DNA from: Liolophura sinensis
Taxonomy: Eukaryota > Mollusca > Polyplacophora > Chitonida > Chitonidae
Reading direction: 5' to 3'
NCBI RefSeq assembly: GCF_032854445.1
Contig: NC_088296.1
Span: 27,335,064 to 27,399,063, forward strand
DNA: 64,000 bases
Shown here: positions 10,428-22,462 of the stretch, piece by piece
How the letters are laid out: each line of letters starts with the position of its first letter
Numbering within the stretch: the stretch's first letter is position 1
The notes under the pieces: generated by a model
Database searches by the model: none
What the model was told of the DNA's origin: nothing
Seen by the model: only the letters and a program-made list of their open reading frames with translations
Made by a program: the position numbers and the translations under genes

Positions 10428-11739
10428 ATGGCAGACATTTCATCATCAGAGAATACAAAGAACATTACTGTGGCAAAAACACCGTCTTCTTTGATGATTG
10501 ATGAGGAAACTGCCAAGAAAGATGTTGAAGATTTTGAGGAAATGTTCCAGGATCGCTTCACGGATAATGATGAGGATTTTGTGGCTACCACCTCCTCCCC
10601 AATACCTCCCCCTCCATGTGTGCTAAACTTCTTCACGCGCCAGAAAAGGAATTATTATGACAGATCTCGGTTAGTGTTCACAACAATTCTTTTCAGCAAA
10701 TTGTTTCTTTTGAGACCATTTAGTGTTATACCTATATTGGTTTAACTGTCCAAAGGGATTATTTCTTTGCTCTTATTTATCTCATCTCATAATTTTAGAC
10801 TCAGGCATTCTCAGGAGAATTATCCAGTTTAACTCACTTACTTCCTGTGTTATTTCTTATTTTATTTACACGTATAATTTTTTTTTTTTTTTTTGCAGAA
10901 TGTGAAGTTTTTGTACATATTTCTGAGTTATAACCACATTCACATCACATTGTCAATTTCTATACTGGAACAAAAGTTTTGCTCTGCATTTGCCAAACCC
11001 TCATAATTAATGAATTGCTTTAGCATTTTAAAGCTTGTGAGATACAGCCATGAAGCTGCACACAGTATTAATTTTTGAGACATTGTTACCTCAGATTCTT
11101 GTCTTAAAGTTTATAAGAGCCATAAAAGATATGTAAAGTGACCTCAAGTTTTATCCACTTGGTAGAGTGTCTGCTTCGGGAGCGGTAAATCCAGGGTCAA
11201 TCCTGGGTCGAGTCACACCTAAGACCTCAAGTTTTGTCCCCAAACATTCATAATAATACAGGCAAATTATAAATGTAATAAAGTATCATTTTGGGGACTG
11301 TTCTTGTATGCTAGCGCCCATCCTTCCAAGCAAACCTCGATCACACCTTTCTAAGATCAATACAGTTTTGAGAAGCAGGCCAAATGTTCAGTTTAGTCAT
11401 GGGTGGAATTTTAGGTCTGGAATGTTAATTGCTAAAAATAAATTAAATACATGTACTTAAAAATGCATATAAAGTCAAAGATATTTTCTAATGTTTTTTT
11501 CTTCTGTGTTTTTTGTCAATTCCAGACAGGGCCATAGAGGCAGAGGCAGAGGTGGTGACCGTGGTGATAACAGGGGTCATGGAGATTATCGGGGTTACAG
11601 AGACAGGGGATTTAGAAACCATCCCTATGGCGATCGTCGTTATGACAACAGAAATGAACAAGGGTCAAGGTATCACCCTTATCAAGACAGACACAGACAC
11701 TACCATGACAACAGGAATCGTCATGGAGATCGTTACTGA
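10428..11739 (+). CDS. RAMAC: RNMT-activating mini-protein (RAM/RAMAC-like)
   Basis: Activates the nuclear cap guanine-N7 methyltransferase RNMT and binds RNA. Two exons, 10428-10669 and 11526-11739, joined CG|A (Arg), give 151 residues. The first half holds the activation motif DFEEMFQDRFTDNDEDFVA, close to the family's FEEMFASRFTEDDKEY. The second exon is a low-complexity RNA-binding tail: GHRGRGRGGDRGDNRGHGDY followed by many R, G, Y, H, D and N residues, as in the family's R/G/N-rich tail. Human RAM is 118 residues, so this is somewhat longer at the N-terminus and in the tail. Start chosen at the first ATG in good context (AAAATGG). An ATTAAA at 12002 could serve polyadenylation. It is divergent from CCNH. 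The product name is from family knowledge; the symbol is by similarity. Confidence 0.85.
11160..11232 (+). mobile_element. SINE family 2 head fragment
   Basis: In the RAM intron. Matches the tRNA-like head of the SINE at 14004-14369: TTGGTAGAGTGTCTGCTTCG, then GGGTCGAGTCACACCTAAGA. Only the first ~70 bases are present. Confidence 0.7.
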
Positions 11740-12758
11740 GTTTTGTCTCTAGTCATCAAACCTGCCCAGAAAACAGACTTCCTCATGTAGTGGAAAGGTT
11801 TTTCTCTAAAATGTGTTTTGTCTTTTCATGTACCAAGTTATTTTACTGAAGAAATTATAAAATATAAAGAAATGAATGAGGTTATGTTTTTACATGTATT
11901 GTGTTTTAATTTGTTACATCTTGGCATTCTCTGAAAACACATAATTGCGGAGTTTCCAGTGTGAACTCTTTTGTCGTTGAAAGTAAAAACAGTTTTCTTT
12001 CATTAAACATGTATGTGGCTTGTAAAATATGTTAGACATTATTAAATTAATTAATTTGCTGATCAAATGTCTCATTATATTCCAAAGGAACAAAGGAGAC
12101 CTCTTTCTTGTTGGACCTTTTGAAGTTCACAAATGTTCAGCCCCTCAATTTTCACCACTGTTTGTCCACTCTAAATTACTTTTGGTGGGAAGCTTTTTTA
12201 TCTTTCGGAAGTTCATGCTGTAGTAAATTTGATTAAAAATAGTTGCCATGACATTTTTGACAGGTCACACGACACAGTAGAACTTTTATTTTCACCTTCA
12301 GCAATAACTGAGTTTAAACTCGAAACACCCCAACTGCTGGTGCCAGTTACCCATACTCTGTACATCAAATATATGAACTGCTTGACGGTTGTGGTTATTT
12401 GTGGAACAAAACAAAAAAATACCTGGAAACTGTGATTGTAGAATCGTTAATGTTGATTGTAGATACACAGGAATACAATACTGGGCTTGTACTTAGGCCA
12501 CACATCCGAGATACATCCATGTATCCTGTGATACATGTAACCGCCCAGTCTCACAGGAAGCTGTCATATTAAAAAGTGGTTTCAACAAGAGCTAGTACTG
12601 TAAGCCTATTTTTGTGGGGACACATTTTCCAAATAATCCAGCAGCTATGTAGAAGAATATCATTCTGCTTGTGATTAGATGCTAGTAACTCTCAGGCTGA
12701 TGATGTGAACGTCCATAGACAAGCTCCACAGACAGTTGACAGCAGTTGGATTTATTTT
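11740..12758. other. RAM 3' flank, no gene seen
   Basis: AT-rich; an ATTAAA at 12002-12007 may be the RAM polyadenylation signal. No coding similarity. Confidence 0.5.
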
Positions 12759-12875
12759 ATTCACGAAGCTCCCTTAACGTTATGAGCTCGTAACTACCAT
12801 GACGACGTAATGCTTGCAGTATTGGTTGCCGTGGTAGTTAAGTGAACGTAACGTTAAGAGTGCTGTGTGAAACTG
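12759..12875. mobile_element. Palindromic MITE-like element
   Basis: About 115 bases with long imperfect inverted repeats: CTCCCTTAACGTTATGAGCT and GTAACTACCATG on the left, answered by CGTGGTAGTTAAGTGAACGT and AACGTTAAGAGTGCTGTG on the right. A related element seeds the minisatellite at 32214-32822. No coding capacity. Confidence 0.65.
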
Positions 12876-13184
12876 GGCCCATTACCCAGAAAGTGGCAAT
12901 CTCAAAGAATGATAATACTTTTACATAGGCCACTTCCTTATGTCACATTGTAAGTTTGTCCACACCTGACCAATGTAAGCTCAGTTTTTTACCACAGTCA
13001 CTCTTGTTTCCCCCCATACTGGTGCCGTTAAGGCGGTAAGTTTTGTTTTTTTTTTTTTCGTAGATTTTTGGTGTACCTTTCTTGATTTCTCTGAAAACTG
13101 TAGTCTTTGTTTTAGAGTTTTGTTCCATGTATCCTTTATGTTATATATAGTTAGGACAGGTATAGGTGTGTGCTGGCTCAGCTA

Positions 13185-13256
13185 GACTCTAGACCCCTAG
13201 TCAGCTGGCGTAGACAAATGTCCCAGGGGTCTCTCATCAAGGCAGTCACTGTGAAT
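13185..13256 (+). mobile_element. Older SINE family 1 copy, left part
   Basis: GTCCCAGGGGTCTCTCATCA and GTCACTGTGAATTCAAG match the SINE 1 head. Its continuation lies at 13557-13730, the two parts being separated by a younger SINE. Confidence 0.75.
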
Positions 13257-13268
13257 TCAAGTCCTGCT

Positions 13269-13544
13269 GGGGGCCTCCATGGCTCAGTTGGTTAGCGCGC
13301 TAGCGCAGTGTACTGACCCAGGAGTCTCTCACCAATGCGGTCGCTGTGAGTTCAAGTCCAGCTCATGCTGGCTTCCTCTCCGGCCGTAAGTGGGAAGGTC
13401 TGTCAAACAACCTGCAGATGGTCGTGGGTTTCCCCCGGGCTCTGCCCGGTTTCCACCCACCATAATGCTGGTCGCCGTCATATAAGTGAAATATTCTTCA
13501 GTACGGCGTAAAACACCAATCAAATAAATAAATAAATAAATAAA
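13269..13544 (+). mobile_element. SINE family 1, complete, inserted in an older SINE
   Basis: A tRNA-derived head carries A-box TGGCTCAGTTGG and B-box GAGTTCAAGTCC; then a body with CAACCTGCAGATGGTCGTGG and a 3' end ATATTCTTCAGTACGGCGTA plus an (AATA)n tail. Flanked by a perfect 12-bp target-site duplication, TCAAGTCCTGCT at 13257-13268 and 13545-13556. Copies recur in the pyruvate kinase introns. Non-autonomous; mobilised by a LINE. Confidence 0.93.
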
Positions 13545-13556
13545 TCAAGTCCTGCT

Positions 13557-13730
13557 TATACTGGTTTCCTCTCCGGATGTACATTGGAAGGTCTGCCAGC
13601 AGCCTGCAGCTGGTTGTGTGTTTCTCAACCCAATTTCCGACCACCATAATGCCGAGTATTCTTGAGCACTGTATAAAACTCCAATAAAAAAATAAATAAA
13701 TAAATAAATAAATAAATACAGAAATTCTAT
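13557..13730 (+). mobile_element. Older SINE family 1 copy, right part
   Basis: Continues the copy interrupted at 13256: CTGGTTTCCTCTCCGGATGT, CATAATGCCGAG, GTATTCTTGAGCACTG and an (AAAT)n tail. Diverged from the younger copy. Confidence 0.8.
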
Positions 13731-14003
13731 GGTGATCATATACTTGTCTTCTTCCAGTTTTTGGCCTAAAAAAAATATTTTTGAATTTTCTAAGGGCCTA
13801 CACATTATTATGTGTAAGTTCATCCTGCTCTTCCCAAAGGTCGATGGTTTATGATGGGCTCTCCAGTTTATATGCCTTAATAATTGTTGTCTTCTGAGCG
13901 AAGAATTCTTGAACACTGTGTTAAACATTAATCTGGAAAATAAAACATAAATTTAAATCATGATTACCACATGATTTTTGTATTTATTTTTCAAGTTGAT
14001 TGG

Positions 14004-14369
14004 GACCGGCCCGGATAGCACAGTTGGTAGAGCGTCCGCTTCGGGACCGGTAGATCCAGGATCAATCCTTGGTCGAGTCACACCTAAGACTTTAAAAGAG
14101 GAAGTTGTAACTTCCTCGCTTGGCGTTCAGCATGAAGGGGATAGTGCAACGACTGGTTGACCCGTATCAGTATAATGGCTCGGGCGGGGCGGCTTACTTG
14201 CCTTCGGTAAGTCGTCTCAGTGATGCAGCACTAAATAAAAGAGCGGTGGAAATCCGTCCTGCAACAAGGAGGCACATTACACGTGCATGCACCCTAATGA
14301 TTCCTTCGTCGTCATATGACTGAAAAATTGTTGAGTACGACGTTAAACCCCAAGCACTCACTCACTCAC
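14004..14369 (+). mobile_element. SINE family 2, complete
   Basis: tRNA-like head GATAGCACAGTTGGTAGAGC and GGATCAATCCTTGG, a body with GGGGCGGCTTACTTGCC, a 3' domain AAAATTGTTGAGTACGACGT and a (CACT)n tail. Perfect 13-bp target duplication TCAAGTTGATTGG at 13991-14003 and 14370-14382, so the insertion is recent. The GAGTACGRCGTAAA end is shared with SINE family 1, consistent with use of the same partner LINE or a shared conserved 3' domain. Confidence 0.93.
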
Positions 14370-14382
14370 TCAAGTTGATTGG

Positions 14383-17325
14383 AATTAGTAAAAGGCATAG
14401 CTATCTGCATATAGTGTTGAGTCATATTAGCTACCTAAGTATAATAGCTCACCATTTTCTGTACATTTGCTTTTTTTCTTTTTTCATTTATTTATTTCAT
14501 TATTTATTTTGTTTCTTTAATTATACTCAATAGTTATTTCAGGCTTTGACTGAACAGTGCTTAGTCTTAGATTTAATTACGATGCAGCCTAGCTGCAGTA
14601 ACTGTCTGCATAAGTACGCGTAGGCCTACTTCGCTTACTCCGAGCATATATTATTTTAATGATGAATGCCATTTTAGTAATGTTTGAATACCGCAGATAA
14701 AAATTTAGTTAGCTTTAAGAAAGTTTGTTCATTTTGTTGGTACATGCATATATAATATTAAAGGGAGGGGGTATATCAGTAGGCTCTACCTTTTGCAATG
14801 TACTTACTGATGGCTGAGTGCAGGTTGCAGGTGGATGCGGCATGAAGCCAAGGTGAAGGTCGTCTCTACGATTCAAGGTCATTTGTAGAACGCCGCGTAT
14901 TTTGTCCTCGATGCGAGAAACGAAAATATGATACATGTCTGAGTGGATAAAATGTGTCTTTAGGTTCAATTTTCAACTCAGATAAGTACAGTTGTGCTTC
15001 ATAAAACGAAACATTTTAAAACAGGTGATTTTTCCTTGTTTCGGTGGTACGATTTAAAGGGAAATAACCCATAACGTTTTATAAATTCAGGGTTAGGGGC
15101 TGATGGAAGTCGCGATAAGTTTTATGGATGTTTACATGGGCCCAGAACCAAGCATACATGTGAAATTTTATCAGTCTGTCAACAGAGCGCACTGCGGAAA
15201 GTTGATGGTGGCCGGATAGGTGAGGAAATATTTCGAAGCCGACTTTTATCCATTTCTGTCTTTTCCCGTAGATATAACTCCTCGCTTTTACTCAGAAGGG
15301 CAAATTGTAATGTCTGTAACGACCTTCCAGTCGCTAAATTTCCGCTGTATGCCTCTCATCTTTACTAACTCGGTGCTTGAGTCGCTTGCATGGTTTGTGG
15401 AGCACGTTGTCTTGGACCTAGACTAAAAAAAAAAAGTCACAAAATCCTCATTTTCTCACGCCTTTTTGTTTATAATATTCACTGCACTTTATCCCTGCAT
15501 CTCTGTGTTAGCACAATGGTGGTGGTGGTGGTTTATGTGATGTTTTTTATTTTTTTATTTTTTTGCGTGTAAATTACTGCGCGTGTTTATTTAATGATCA
15601 ACTAAGCAGGACTTTTAAACAAGTACAGTACGGTATTTAAATTCTTAACGTGTGCGTAGCTCCTTATAATGCGTTCACTTAAATACGGCATTCATATCTT
15701 ATGCATTGTGGAGAAAAGAAGATCTATGTGGCCAGATTTTTGTATCCAGAGCCTACGTCTAAGGAAATAGTTCATGATGACAAGTTTCAAGCCTGGAAGT
15801 ACTGTAAGTTTAGCAATATAATCGTCCAGAGATAAAGTTAACTACAGAACAAGAATAATGTCTTGTGCACCCAATTGTTTTGACAGGTGCCAACTGCATG
15901 TTTGTTACATGAAAGAAAATGCCAGGTAAATAAGGTTGTAAATTTTTGATAGTGTGGGTGGCTGGAAAATTTAACAGTAATGACACCCATCGGCTGAAAA
16001 ATTATTTCCAGGCCTGAGTTTGATACCCAAACCCATGTCCCCTGAAATAAGTTTTCTGTCTAACATGAGAATAATGGACATTTATCGCACATCAAAACTT
16101 ACACAGGAGGCCTTTTCAGGGTGTAACAATGATATTCATTGGCCCAGTTAGAACAAAAGTGTTGGATCATTTCCAGCATTTCTTTGTATGTGTTGGGCAT
16201 GTCAGGGGCTGCGAAAGGTACTAAGTTTTGTTGGTTATAGGTCCCTGAACCCGTGCCAAATTTGATACTTAGCCCCCAAAACCCCCCCTTCCTCACCCCC
16301 AACCCCCACTGTGGAAATATATCAGCTGAGCCTGCCATGCCTGTAGTGAATGTGAAACTCTTTGATTTATGTAACCTAGCAAACTAAAAACGCGAAACTG
16401 CCAAACAGAAGAAGGCCTTGCTTTTATATCATGTTTCACACAGGCACATAAGATATTTGGACATAGACCTAGAAATTCCAACACAAAAGCCATTATGTGT
16501 CTCATTCTTATCTCACTTTTCAAGGTATATCACTGTATTATAGGAAGGTACAACACAGATTCCTCCTGGTTCAAATGAAGAGTGAACATGTTTACAGTTT
16601 AAATCTTTAGATTAAGGGATTGTAAACAGTAGATGTTGAAAATGCATGTATCTGTATATTCATAGACTCTCCTCAAAAAAGTGGTGGGATGACAATTTGC
16701 ACTGGCTATTTTATCACCATTGTGCCTGGAAAAAAAAAATGGAGGGGGCATGTTTCAGGGGGAGCAGCTCCTTTCGAAACCAGCCGTTTTCCAATCCACC
16801 CAGCTGCTCTCAACACAATGCTCCCCCCAACCCCACCCATGCTCCCTTCAGTGTTCTTACATGTCCTGTTATGATATAGCTAGGATTTTACAGTGAGTGC
16901 CATGTTGTGTCCCTTGCACAATGGTTGGACTCCTAAAAACTCCAAAATATTCACCTACTTTGATAATCTTTTTGGAAAGAGGTCACCTCTGGGTAGAGAT
17001 AACAATTTACAAGGTGATAATAAGGTGTAACCTTGTTTACATTTTCCTGTAGATCATGTGAAATTTTATTATCATATTTTCTGTAGTGTGAATACTCTAG
17101 ATAAAGCTTCGGTTACATTACCGTCAATTGAGCTGGCTATCAAACCAGCCTGTTTAATGTAGCTCTGGACATTCACCTCAGAAAACTGCCAGATCTGTAG
17201 GCTGGTTTATCTAACACAGATATTTCAAATGTAACTTCACCCAAATCTGGAATTAGGTCATATTAAATTTCAATAGGTTTTAATCTGACCTCTGCTTATA
17301 CTAATTTAAATTACATGTTTATAAA
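14383..17325. other. Stretch without a recognised gene
   Basis: Holds a candidate minus-strand exon at 14816-14969 (separate entry) and a GC-richer patch at 15060-15430. A TCGCGAT at 15111 recalls the candidate promoter at 9888. No protein family recognised. Confidence 0.5.
14816..14969 (-). CDS. Candidate first exon of an unidentified minus-strand gene
   Basis: Open from ATG at 14969: MNLKTHFIHSDMYHIFVSRI then EDKIRGVLQMTLNRRDDLHL, ending TCTQPS immediately before a strong donor GTAAGTAC (14815-14808). Composition looks protein-like and CpG is higher than in flanking DNA. I do not recognise the family and could not find a matching downstream exon, so it could equally be non-coding RNA or chance. 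Confidence 0.25.
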
Positions 17326-17585
17326 AATGGGACTTGCTGTTGCCTCACTGGGTACACAGCAGTGAGCGATTAGAACAAGGACACCGATTGGCCTGGTGTC
17401 CGTATAATGTGACTGGCAGGGGTGTCATGTTATGTGTCACGATGCTCCAGCAGCTCCAGCACCTTGGCGTCATGGGCTCACCCTGTCATAAGAAGACACA
17501 GTATATGTACACACACCTAATGACTCCTCAAGGTCATATGTCCAAAAAAGTGTTAAGTGCGATGTTAAGCCCAAAGCATACATAT
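17326..17585 (+). mobile_element. SINE family 2, degenerate
   Basis: Diverged copy: TGACTCCTCAAGGTCATATG then AAAAAAGTGTTAAGTGCGAT and GTTAAGCCCAAAGCA match the 3' end of the copy at 14004-14369. Confidence 0.6.
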
Positions 17586-17599
17586 ACATGTTCATAGTA

Positions 17600-17780
17600 C
17601 TAGTAAATGACGACTCAGGAGCCTCTCATCAATGTGGTCGTTCTGAGTTCAAGTCCAGCTCAGGCTGGCTCCCTCTCCAGGTATACCCGGGAAGGTCTGC
17701 CAGTAACCTAAAGATGCCTGTGGGTATCCTCTTGGACTCTGCCCAGTTATCTCCCACTGTACTGCTTCATGCGAGTTAAT
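17600..17780 (+). mobile_element. SINE family 1, degenerate
   Basis: ACGACTCAGGAGCCTCTCAT, GTTCAAGTCCAGCTCAGGCT and GGGAAGGTCTGCCAGTAACC match the SINE 1 head and body; the 3' end is lost. Confidence 0.7.
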
Positions 17781-17789
17781 TGAGCAACC

Positions 17790-19495
17790 AGCAAAGATCA
17801 TATGAAAGTACACGTACATTTTTATGTAGTAATTTTTTTTTTACTTCATTTCACACTTTTCAAAATTAAATCCTCGTCTATTCTGCCAGAGTTTTATACT
17901 TAACATGTTTGTACACCACTTAAATACATTAAGCTGCAAAATTCTTGACACATGATTCTTTAAGCTTATGTTTTTTTACTTTTAAATTTTTAAAATTTGG
18001 TTGTGTAAAACAAAACAAATATGGTTAATCAGCTTATTAATGGCTGACCGCATTATAAAGCATTGTTCAAGACTGTGATGCCTTTGTACATGAACAAAGA
18101 TAAGTCAGTCTATTGTTGGTTTGAAGAAAAGAAGACTAATGCAATGGAGAATTTATAACAAGAAAAGCAGCTGATTTATATGTGCTGTACATGCATGTGA
18201 TCAGGCTATCAGACTGATGTGTGACCTACATGTAGATATGTACATGTGACTCAGTGTACATAAAGGTGTAGAATTTCTTTACATGAATGCTGTGCCAGCA
18301 GTAATGAGGTAAGCAGTAACACCTAACCTGGCGCATATGCAAGTTTTATTTTTTCACCTTGGCCAAAGTGACCGGATCCAAATTTATGTTATATAATACA
18401 GTTATGTAATTGTGAGCCTTTAGGCAAGCTACACCTACCTGTATGATTATTATCAGTGCATATTGTCTTTAAACGTAGGTAGGTGACCCGTACAGCTACA
18501 TGTTACCGACTGCTTGAAATTAATTTACGTAATTTAATAATGTAAATATAGTAATTCAATTTAAGGAGATGAGAGTAATTAATTAGAGGATGAAGCCACA
18601 TCAGGTAAGTGTCTTGAACTGCTGTGGCTGTCATCCCTGTAGGAATTTCATTTAAGAACCTTTTTTATGTTTCTGTAAAATACACTGGCAATAGCCCAGG
18701 CCACAGTGCACTGTTAAAAAACATATGTCTTGGATCTTAGAAAATTTTGATTTAAGTTCTCTCTATCAGAATTAGCAGCTGTGAAGTTTAATATATATAT
18801 TGTTTAACATTACAAAAGACATGAAAGTTTTAGGTAATATTATGAGAGGAAATCTTACATGTACAATACAGGTTTTCCTAAGGAGCTGCTCTGCTTTTGG
18901 AACAATTTAGATTCCAAACAGTTACAGTAACTGTAAGGTGCATTTATGAATATTAAATGCACCCAAAATAGCAAGGGAAGACCTTACCTGGTAGGTTTTC
19001 TTGATACATACTGTGCCCCTCCCCTTTCTGACACACCCACCTCTCCCTCCCAACATACACAGAGGATGGGCCAGAAATGTGAATCAGGGTGTTTAAACAT
19101 TTATGTTCAGGGCTTATTTGCCAGGCATATTAGTGTGGATGTACATGTAAGATGTACCATAGGTAGACAGAGTGCGATCTTTCTGTCATGTTGTATCTCC
19201 TGACAAGGAGGCTATCAGTCCACCAATGGTCACATGACCTGGTTAGAGGGCAGTGTACTACTTCTGAGATAAAAGCTTGTGAAGCTCCTCGGGTGGGTGT
19301 GGTCAATGAGTACAAGGTGAAGGTTGCTTCCTGGATATCAGTGTGAAGGCCATGTTGATTTAGAAAGCATTGTCTTATTGAGATTAGAGACATCAGATGT
19401 GTGTGTATGAACAGTATTGATTACAGCACACAGGTATAGTAGGCCTACATGTGGATAAATGTATACCATTGTGCACTACTAATACACCCTCCACC
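17790..19495. other. Stretch without a recognised gene
   Basis: AT-rich intergenic DNA; nothing identified. Confidence 0.45.
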
Positions 19496-21245
19496 AGGTG
19501 TTCATGTACATACAGGTGTCAATGACACATTGGTGTACACATACAGCCCACGACATGACCAGTTGCTGCTCATTCATGTACATATAGGTGTCACTGACAC
19601 ATTGATGTACACATACAGCCCACAACATGACCAGTTGCTGCTCATTCATGTACATATAGGTGTCACTGACACATTGATGTACACATACAGCCCACGACAC
19701 GAACAGTTGCTGCTCATTCATGTACATACAAAACCGTAACAGGTGTCACTAACACATTGATGTACACATACAGCCCACAACACGACCAGTTGCTGCTCAT
19801 TCATGTACATACAAAACCATAACAGGTGTCACTGACACATTGATGTAAACATACAGCCCACAACACGAACAGTTGCTGCTCGTTCATGTACGTACAAAAC
19901 TGTAACAGGTGTCACTGACACATTGATGTACACATACAGCCCACGACACGAACAGTTGCTGCTCATTCATGTACATACAAAACCGTAACAGGTGTCACTA
20001 ACACATTGATGTACACATACAGCCCACAACACGACCAGTTGCTGCTCATTCATGTACATACAAAACCGTAACAGGTGTCACTGACACATTCATGTACACA
20101 TACAGCCCACGACACGAACAGTTGCTGCTCATTCATGTACATACAAAACTGTAACAGGTGTCACTGACACATTCATGTACACATACAGCCCACAACACGA
20201 ACAGTTGCTGCTCATTCATGTACATACAAAACCGTAACAGGTGTCACTGACACATTGATGTACACATACAGCCCACGACACGAACAGTTGCTGCTCATTC
20301 ATGTACATACAAAACCGTAACAGGTGTCACTGACACATTCATGTACACATACAGCCCACGACACGAACAGTTGCTGCTCATTCATGTACATACAAAACTG
20401 TAACAGGTGTCACTGACACATTCATGTACACATACAGCCCACGACACGAACAGTTGCTGCTCATTCATGTACATACAAAACCGTAACAGGTGTCACTAAC
20501 ACATTCATGTACACATACAGCCCACGACACGAACAGTTGCTGCTCATTCATGTACATACAAAACCGTAACAGGTGTCACTAACACATTCATGTACACATA
20601 CAGCCCACGACACGAACAGTTGCTGCTCATTCATGTACATACAAAACCATAACAGGTGTCACTAACACATTGATGTACACATACAGCCCACAACACGACC
20701 AGTTGCTGCTCATTCATGTACATACAAAACTGTAACAGGTGTCACTGCCACATTCATGTACACATACAGCCCACGGCATGAACAGTTGCTGCTCATTCAT
20801 GTACATACAAAACTGTAACAGGTGTCACTGCCACATTCATGTACACATACAGCCCACGACATGAACAGTTGCTGCTCATTCATGTACATACAAAACTGTA
20901 ACAGGTGTCACTGCCACATTCATGTACACATACAGCCCACGGCATGAACAGTTGCTGCTCATTCATGTACATACAAAACCGTAACAGGTGTCACTAACAC
21001 ATTGATGTACACATACAGCCCACAACACAACCAGTTGCTGCTCATTCATGTACATACAAAACTGTAACAGGTGTCACTGACACATTCATATACACATACA
21101 GCCCACGACATGAACAGTTGCTGCTCATTCATGTACATACAAAACTGTAACAGGTGTCACTGCCACATTCATGTACACATACAGCCCACGACATGAACAG
21201 TTGCTGCTCATTCATGTACATACAAAACTGTAACAGGTGTCACTG
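19496..21245. repeat. Minisatellite, 83-bp unit (first copies 72 bp), ~21 copies
   Basis: Unit: AACAGTTGCTGCTCATTCAT, GTACATACAAAACCGTAACA, GGTGTCACTGACACATTGAT, GTACACATACAGCCCACGAC. The first three copies lack the AAAACCGTAAC part. It abuts the next array directly at ~21246. Confidence 0.95.
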
Positions 21246-22462
21246 ACACCTGTATTTAATACAGGAGGTAAGGAGGTACATGTTTTGTAGAGGCATTTAA
21301 TACAGGAGGTAGGGAGGTACATGTTTTGTAGAGGCATTTCATACAGGAGGTAAGGAGGTACATGTTTTGTAGAGGCATTTCATACAGGAGGTAGGGAGGT
21401 ACATGTTTTGTAGAGGCATTTAATACAAGAGGTAAGGAGGTACATGTTTTGTAGAGGCATTTCATACAGGAGGTAGGGAGGTACGTGTTTTGTAGAGGCA
21501 TTTCTTATAGGAGGTAAGGAGGTACATGTTTTGTAGAGGCATTTCTTACAGGAGGCTAGAAGGTACATGTTTTGTAGCGGCATTTCATACAGGAGGTAAG
21601 GAGGTACATGTCTTGTAGAGGCATTTAATACAGGAGGTAGGGAGGTACATGTTTTGTAGAGGCATTTCATACATGAGGTAAGGAGGTACATGTTTTGTAG
21701 AGGCATTTCATACAGGAGGTAGGGAGGTACATGTTTTGTAGAGGCATTTCATACAGGAGGTAGGGAGGTACATGTTTTGTAGAGGCATTTCATACAGGAG
21801 GTAAGGAGGTACATGTTTTGTAGAGGCATTTCTTACAGGAGGTAAGAGGTACGTGTTTTGTAGAGGCATTTCATACAGGAGGTAAGGAGGTACATGTTTT
21901 GTAGAGGCATTTCATACAGGAGGTAAGGAGGTACATGTTTTGTAGAGGCATTTCATACAGGAGGTAGGGAGGTACATGTTTTGTAGAGGCATTTCATACA
22001 GGAGGTAGGGAGGTACATGTTTTGTAGAGGCATTTCATACAGGAGGTAGGGAGGTACATGTTTTGTAGAGGCATTTCATACAGGAGGTAAGGAGGTACAT
22101 GTTTTGTAGAGGCATTTCTTACAGGAGGTAAGAGGTACATGTTTTGTAGAGGCATTTCATACAGGAGGTAAGGAGGTACATGTTTTGTAGAGGCATTTCA
22201 TACAGGAGGTAAGGAGGTACATGTTTTGTAGAGGCATTTCATACAGGAGGTAGGGAGGTACATGTTTTGTAGAGGCATTTCATACAGGAGGTAGGGAGGT
22301 ACATGTTTTGTAGAGGTATTTAATACAGGAGGTAAGGAGGTACATGTTTTGTAGAGGCATTTCATACAGGAGGTAAGGAGGTACATGTTTTGTAGAGGCA
22401 TTTCATACAGGAGGTAAGGAGGTACATGTTTTGTAGAGGCATTTCATACAGGAGATAAGGAG
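21246..22462. repeat. Minisatellite, 41-bp unit, ~29 copies
   Basis: Unit: AGGCATTTCATACAGGAGGT, ARGGAGGTACATGTTTTGTA, G. Many units read TACAGGAGGTAAGG, in which an acceptor-like CAG and a donor-like GTAAGG are three bases apart. Confidence 0.95.

Noticed and set aside
11513-11752. 79-codon ORF overlapping the second RAM exon
   Set aside because: Alternative frame of the R/G-rich exon; the RAM frame joins exon 1 correctly and matches the family.
13270-13350. Possible tRNA genes at the SINE heads
   Set aside because: A- and B-box sequences are present, but they continue into SINE bodies with A-rich tails and target duplications.
15220-15572. Plus-strand ORFs of 60-68 codons near a CpG-richer patch
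   Set aside because: No ATG-led frame with splice support and no recognised family.
16099-16338. 79-codon minus-strand ORF (MAGSADIFPQWGLGVRKGGF)
   Set aside because: No splice signals or recognisable domain; too short to call.
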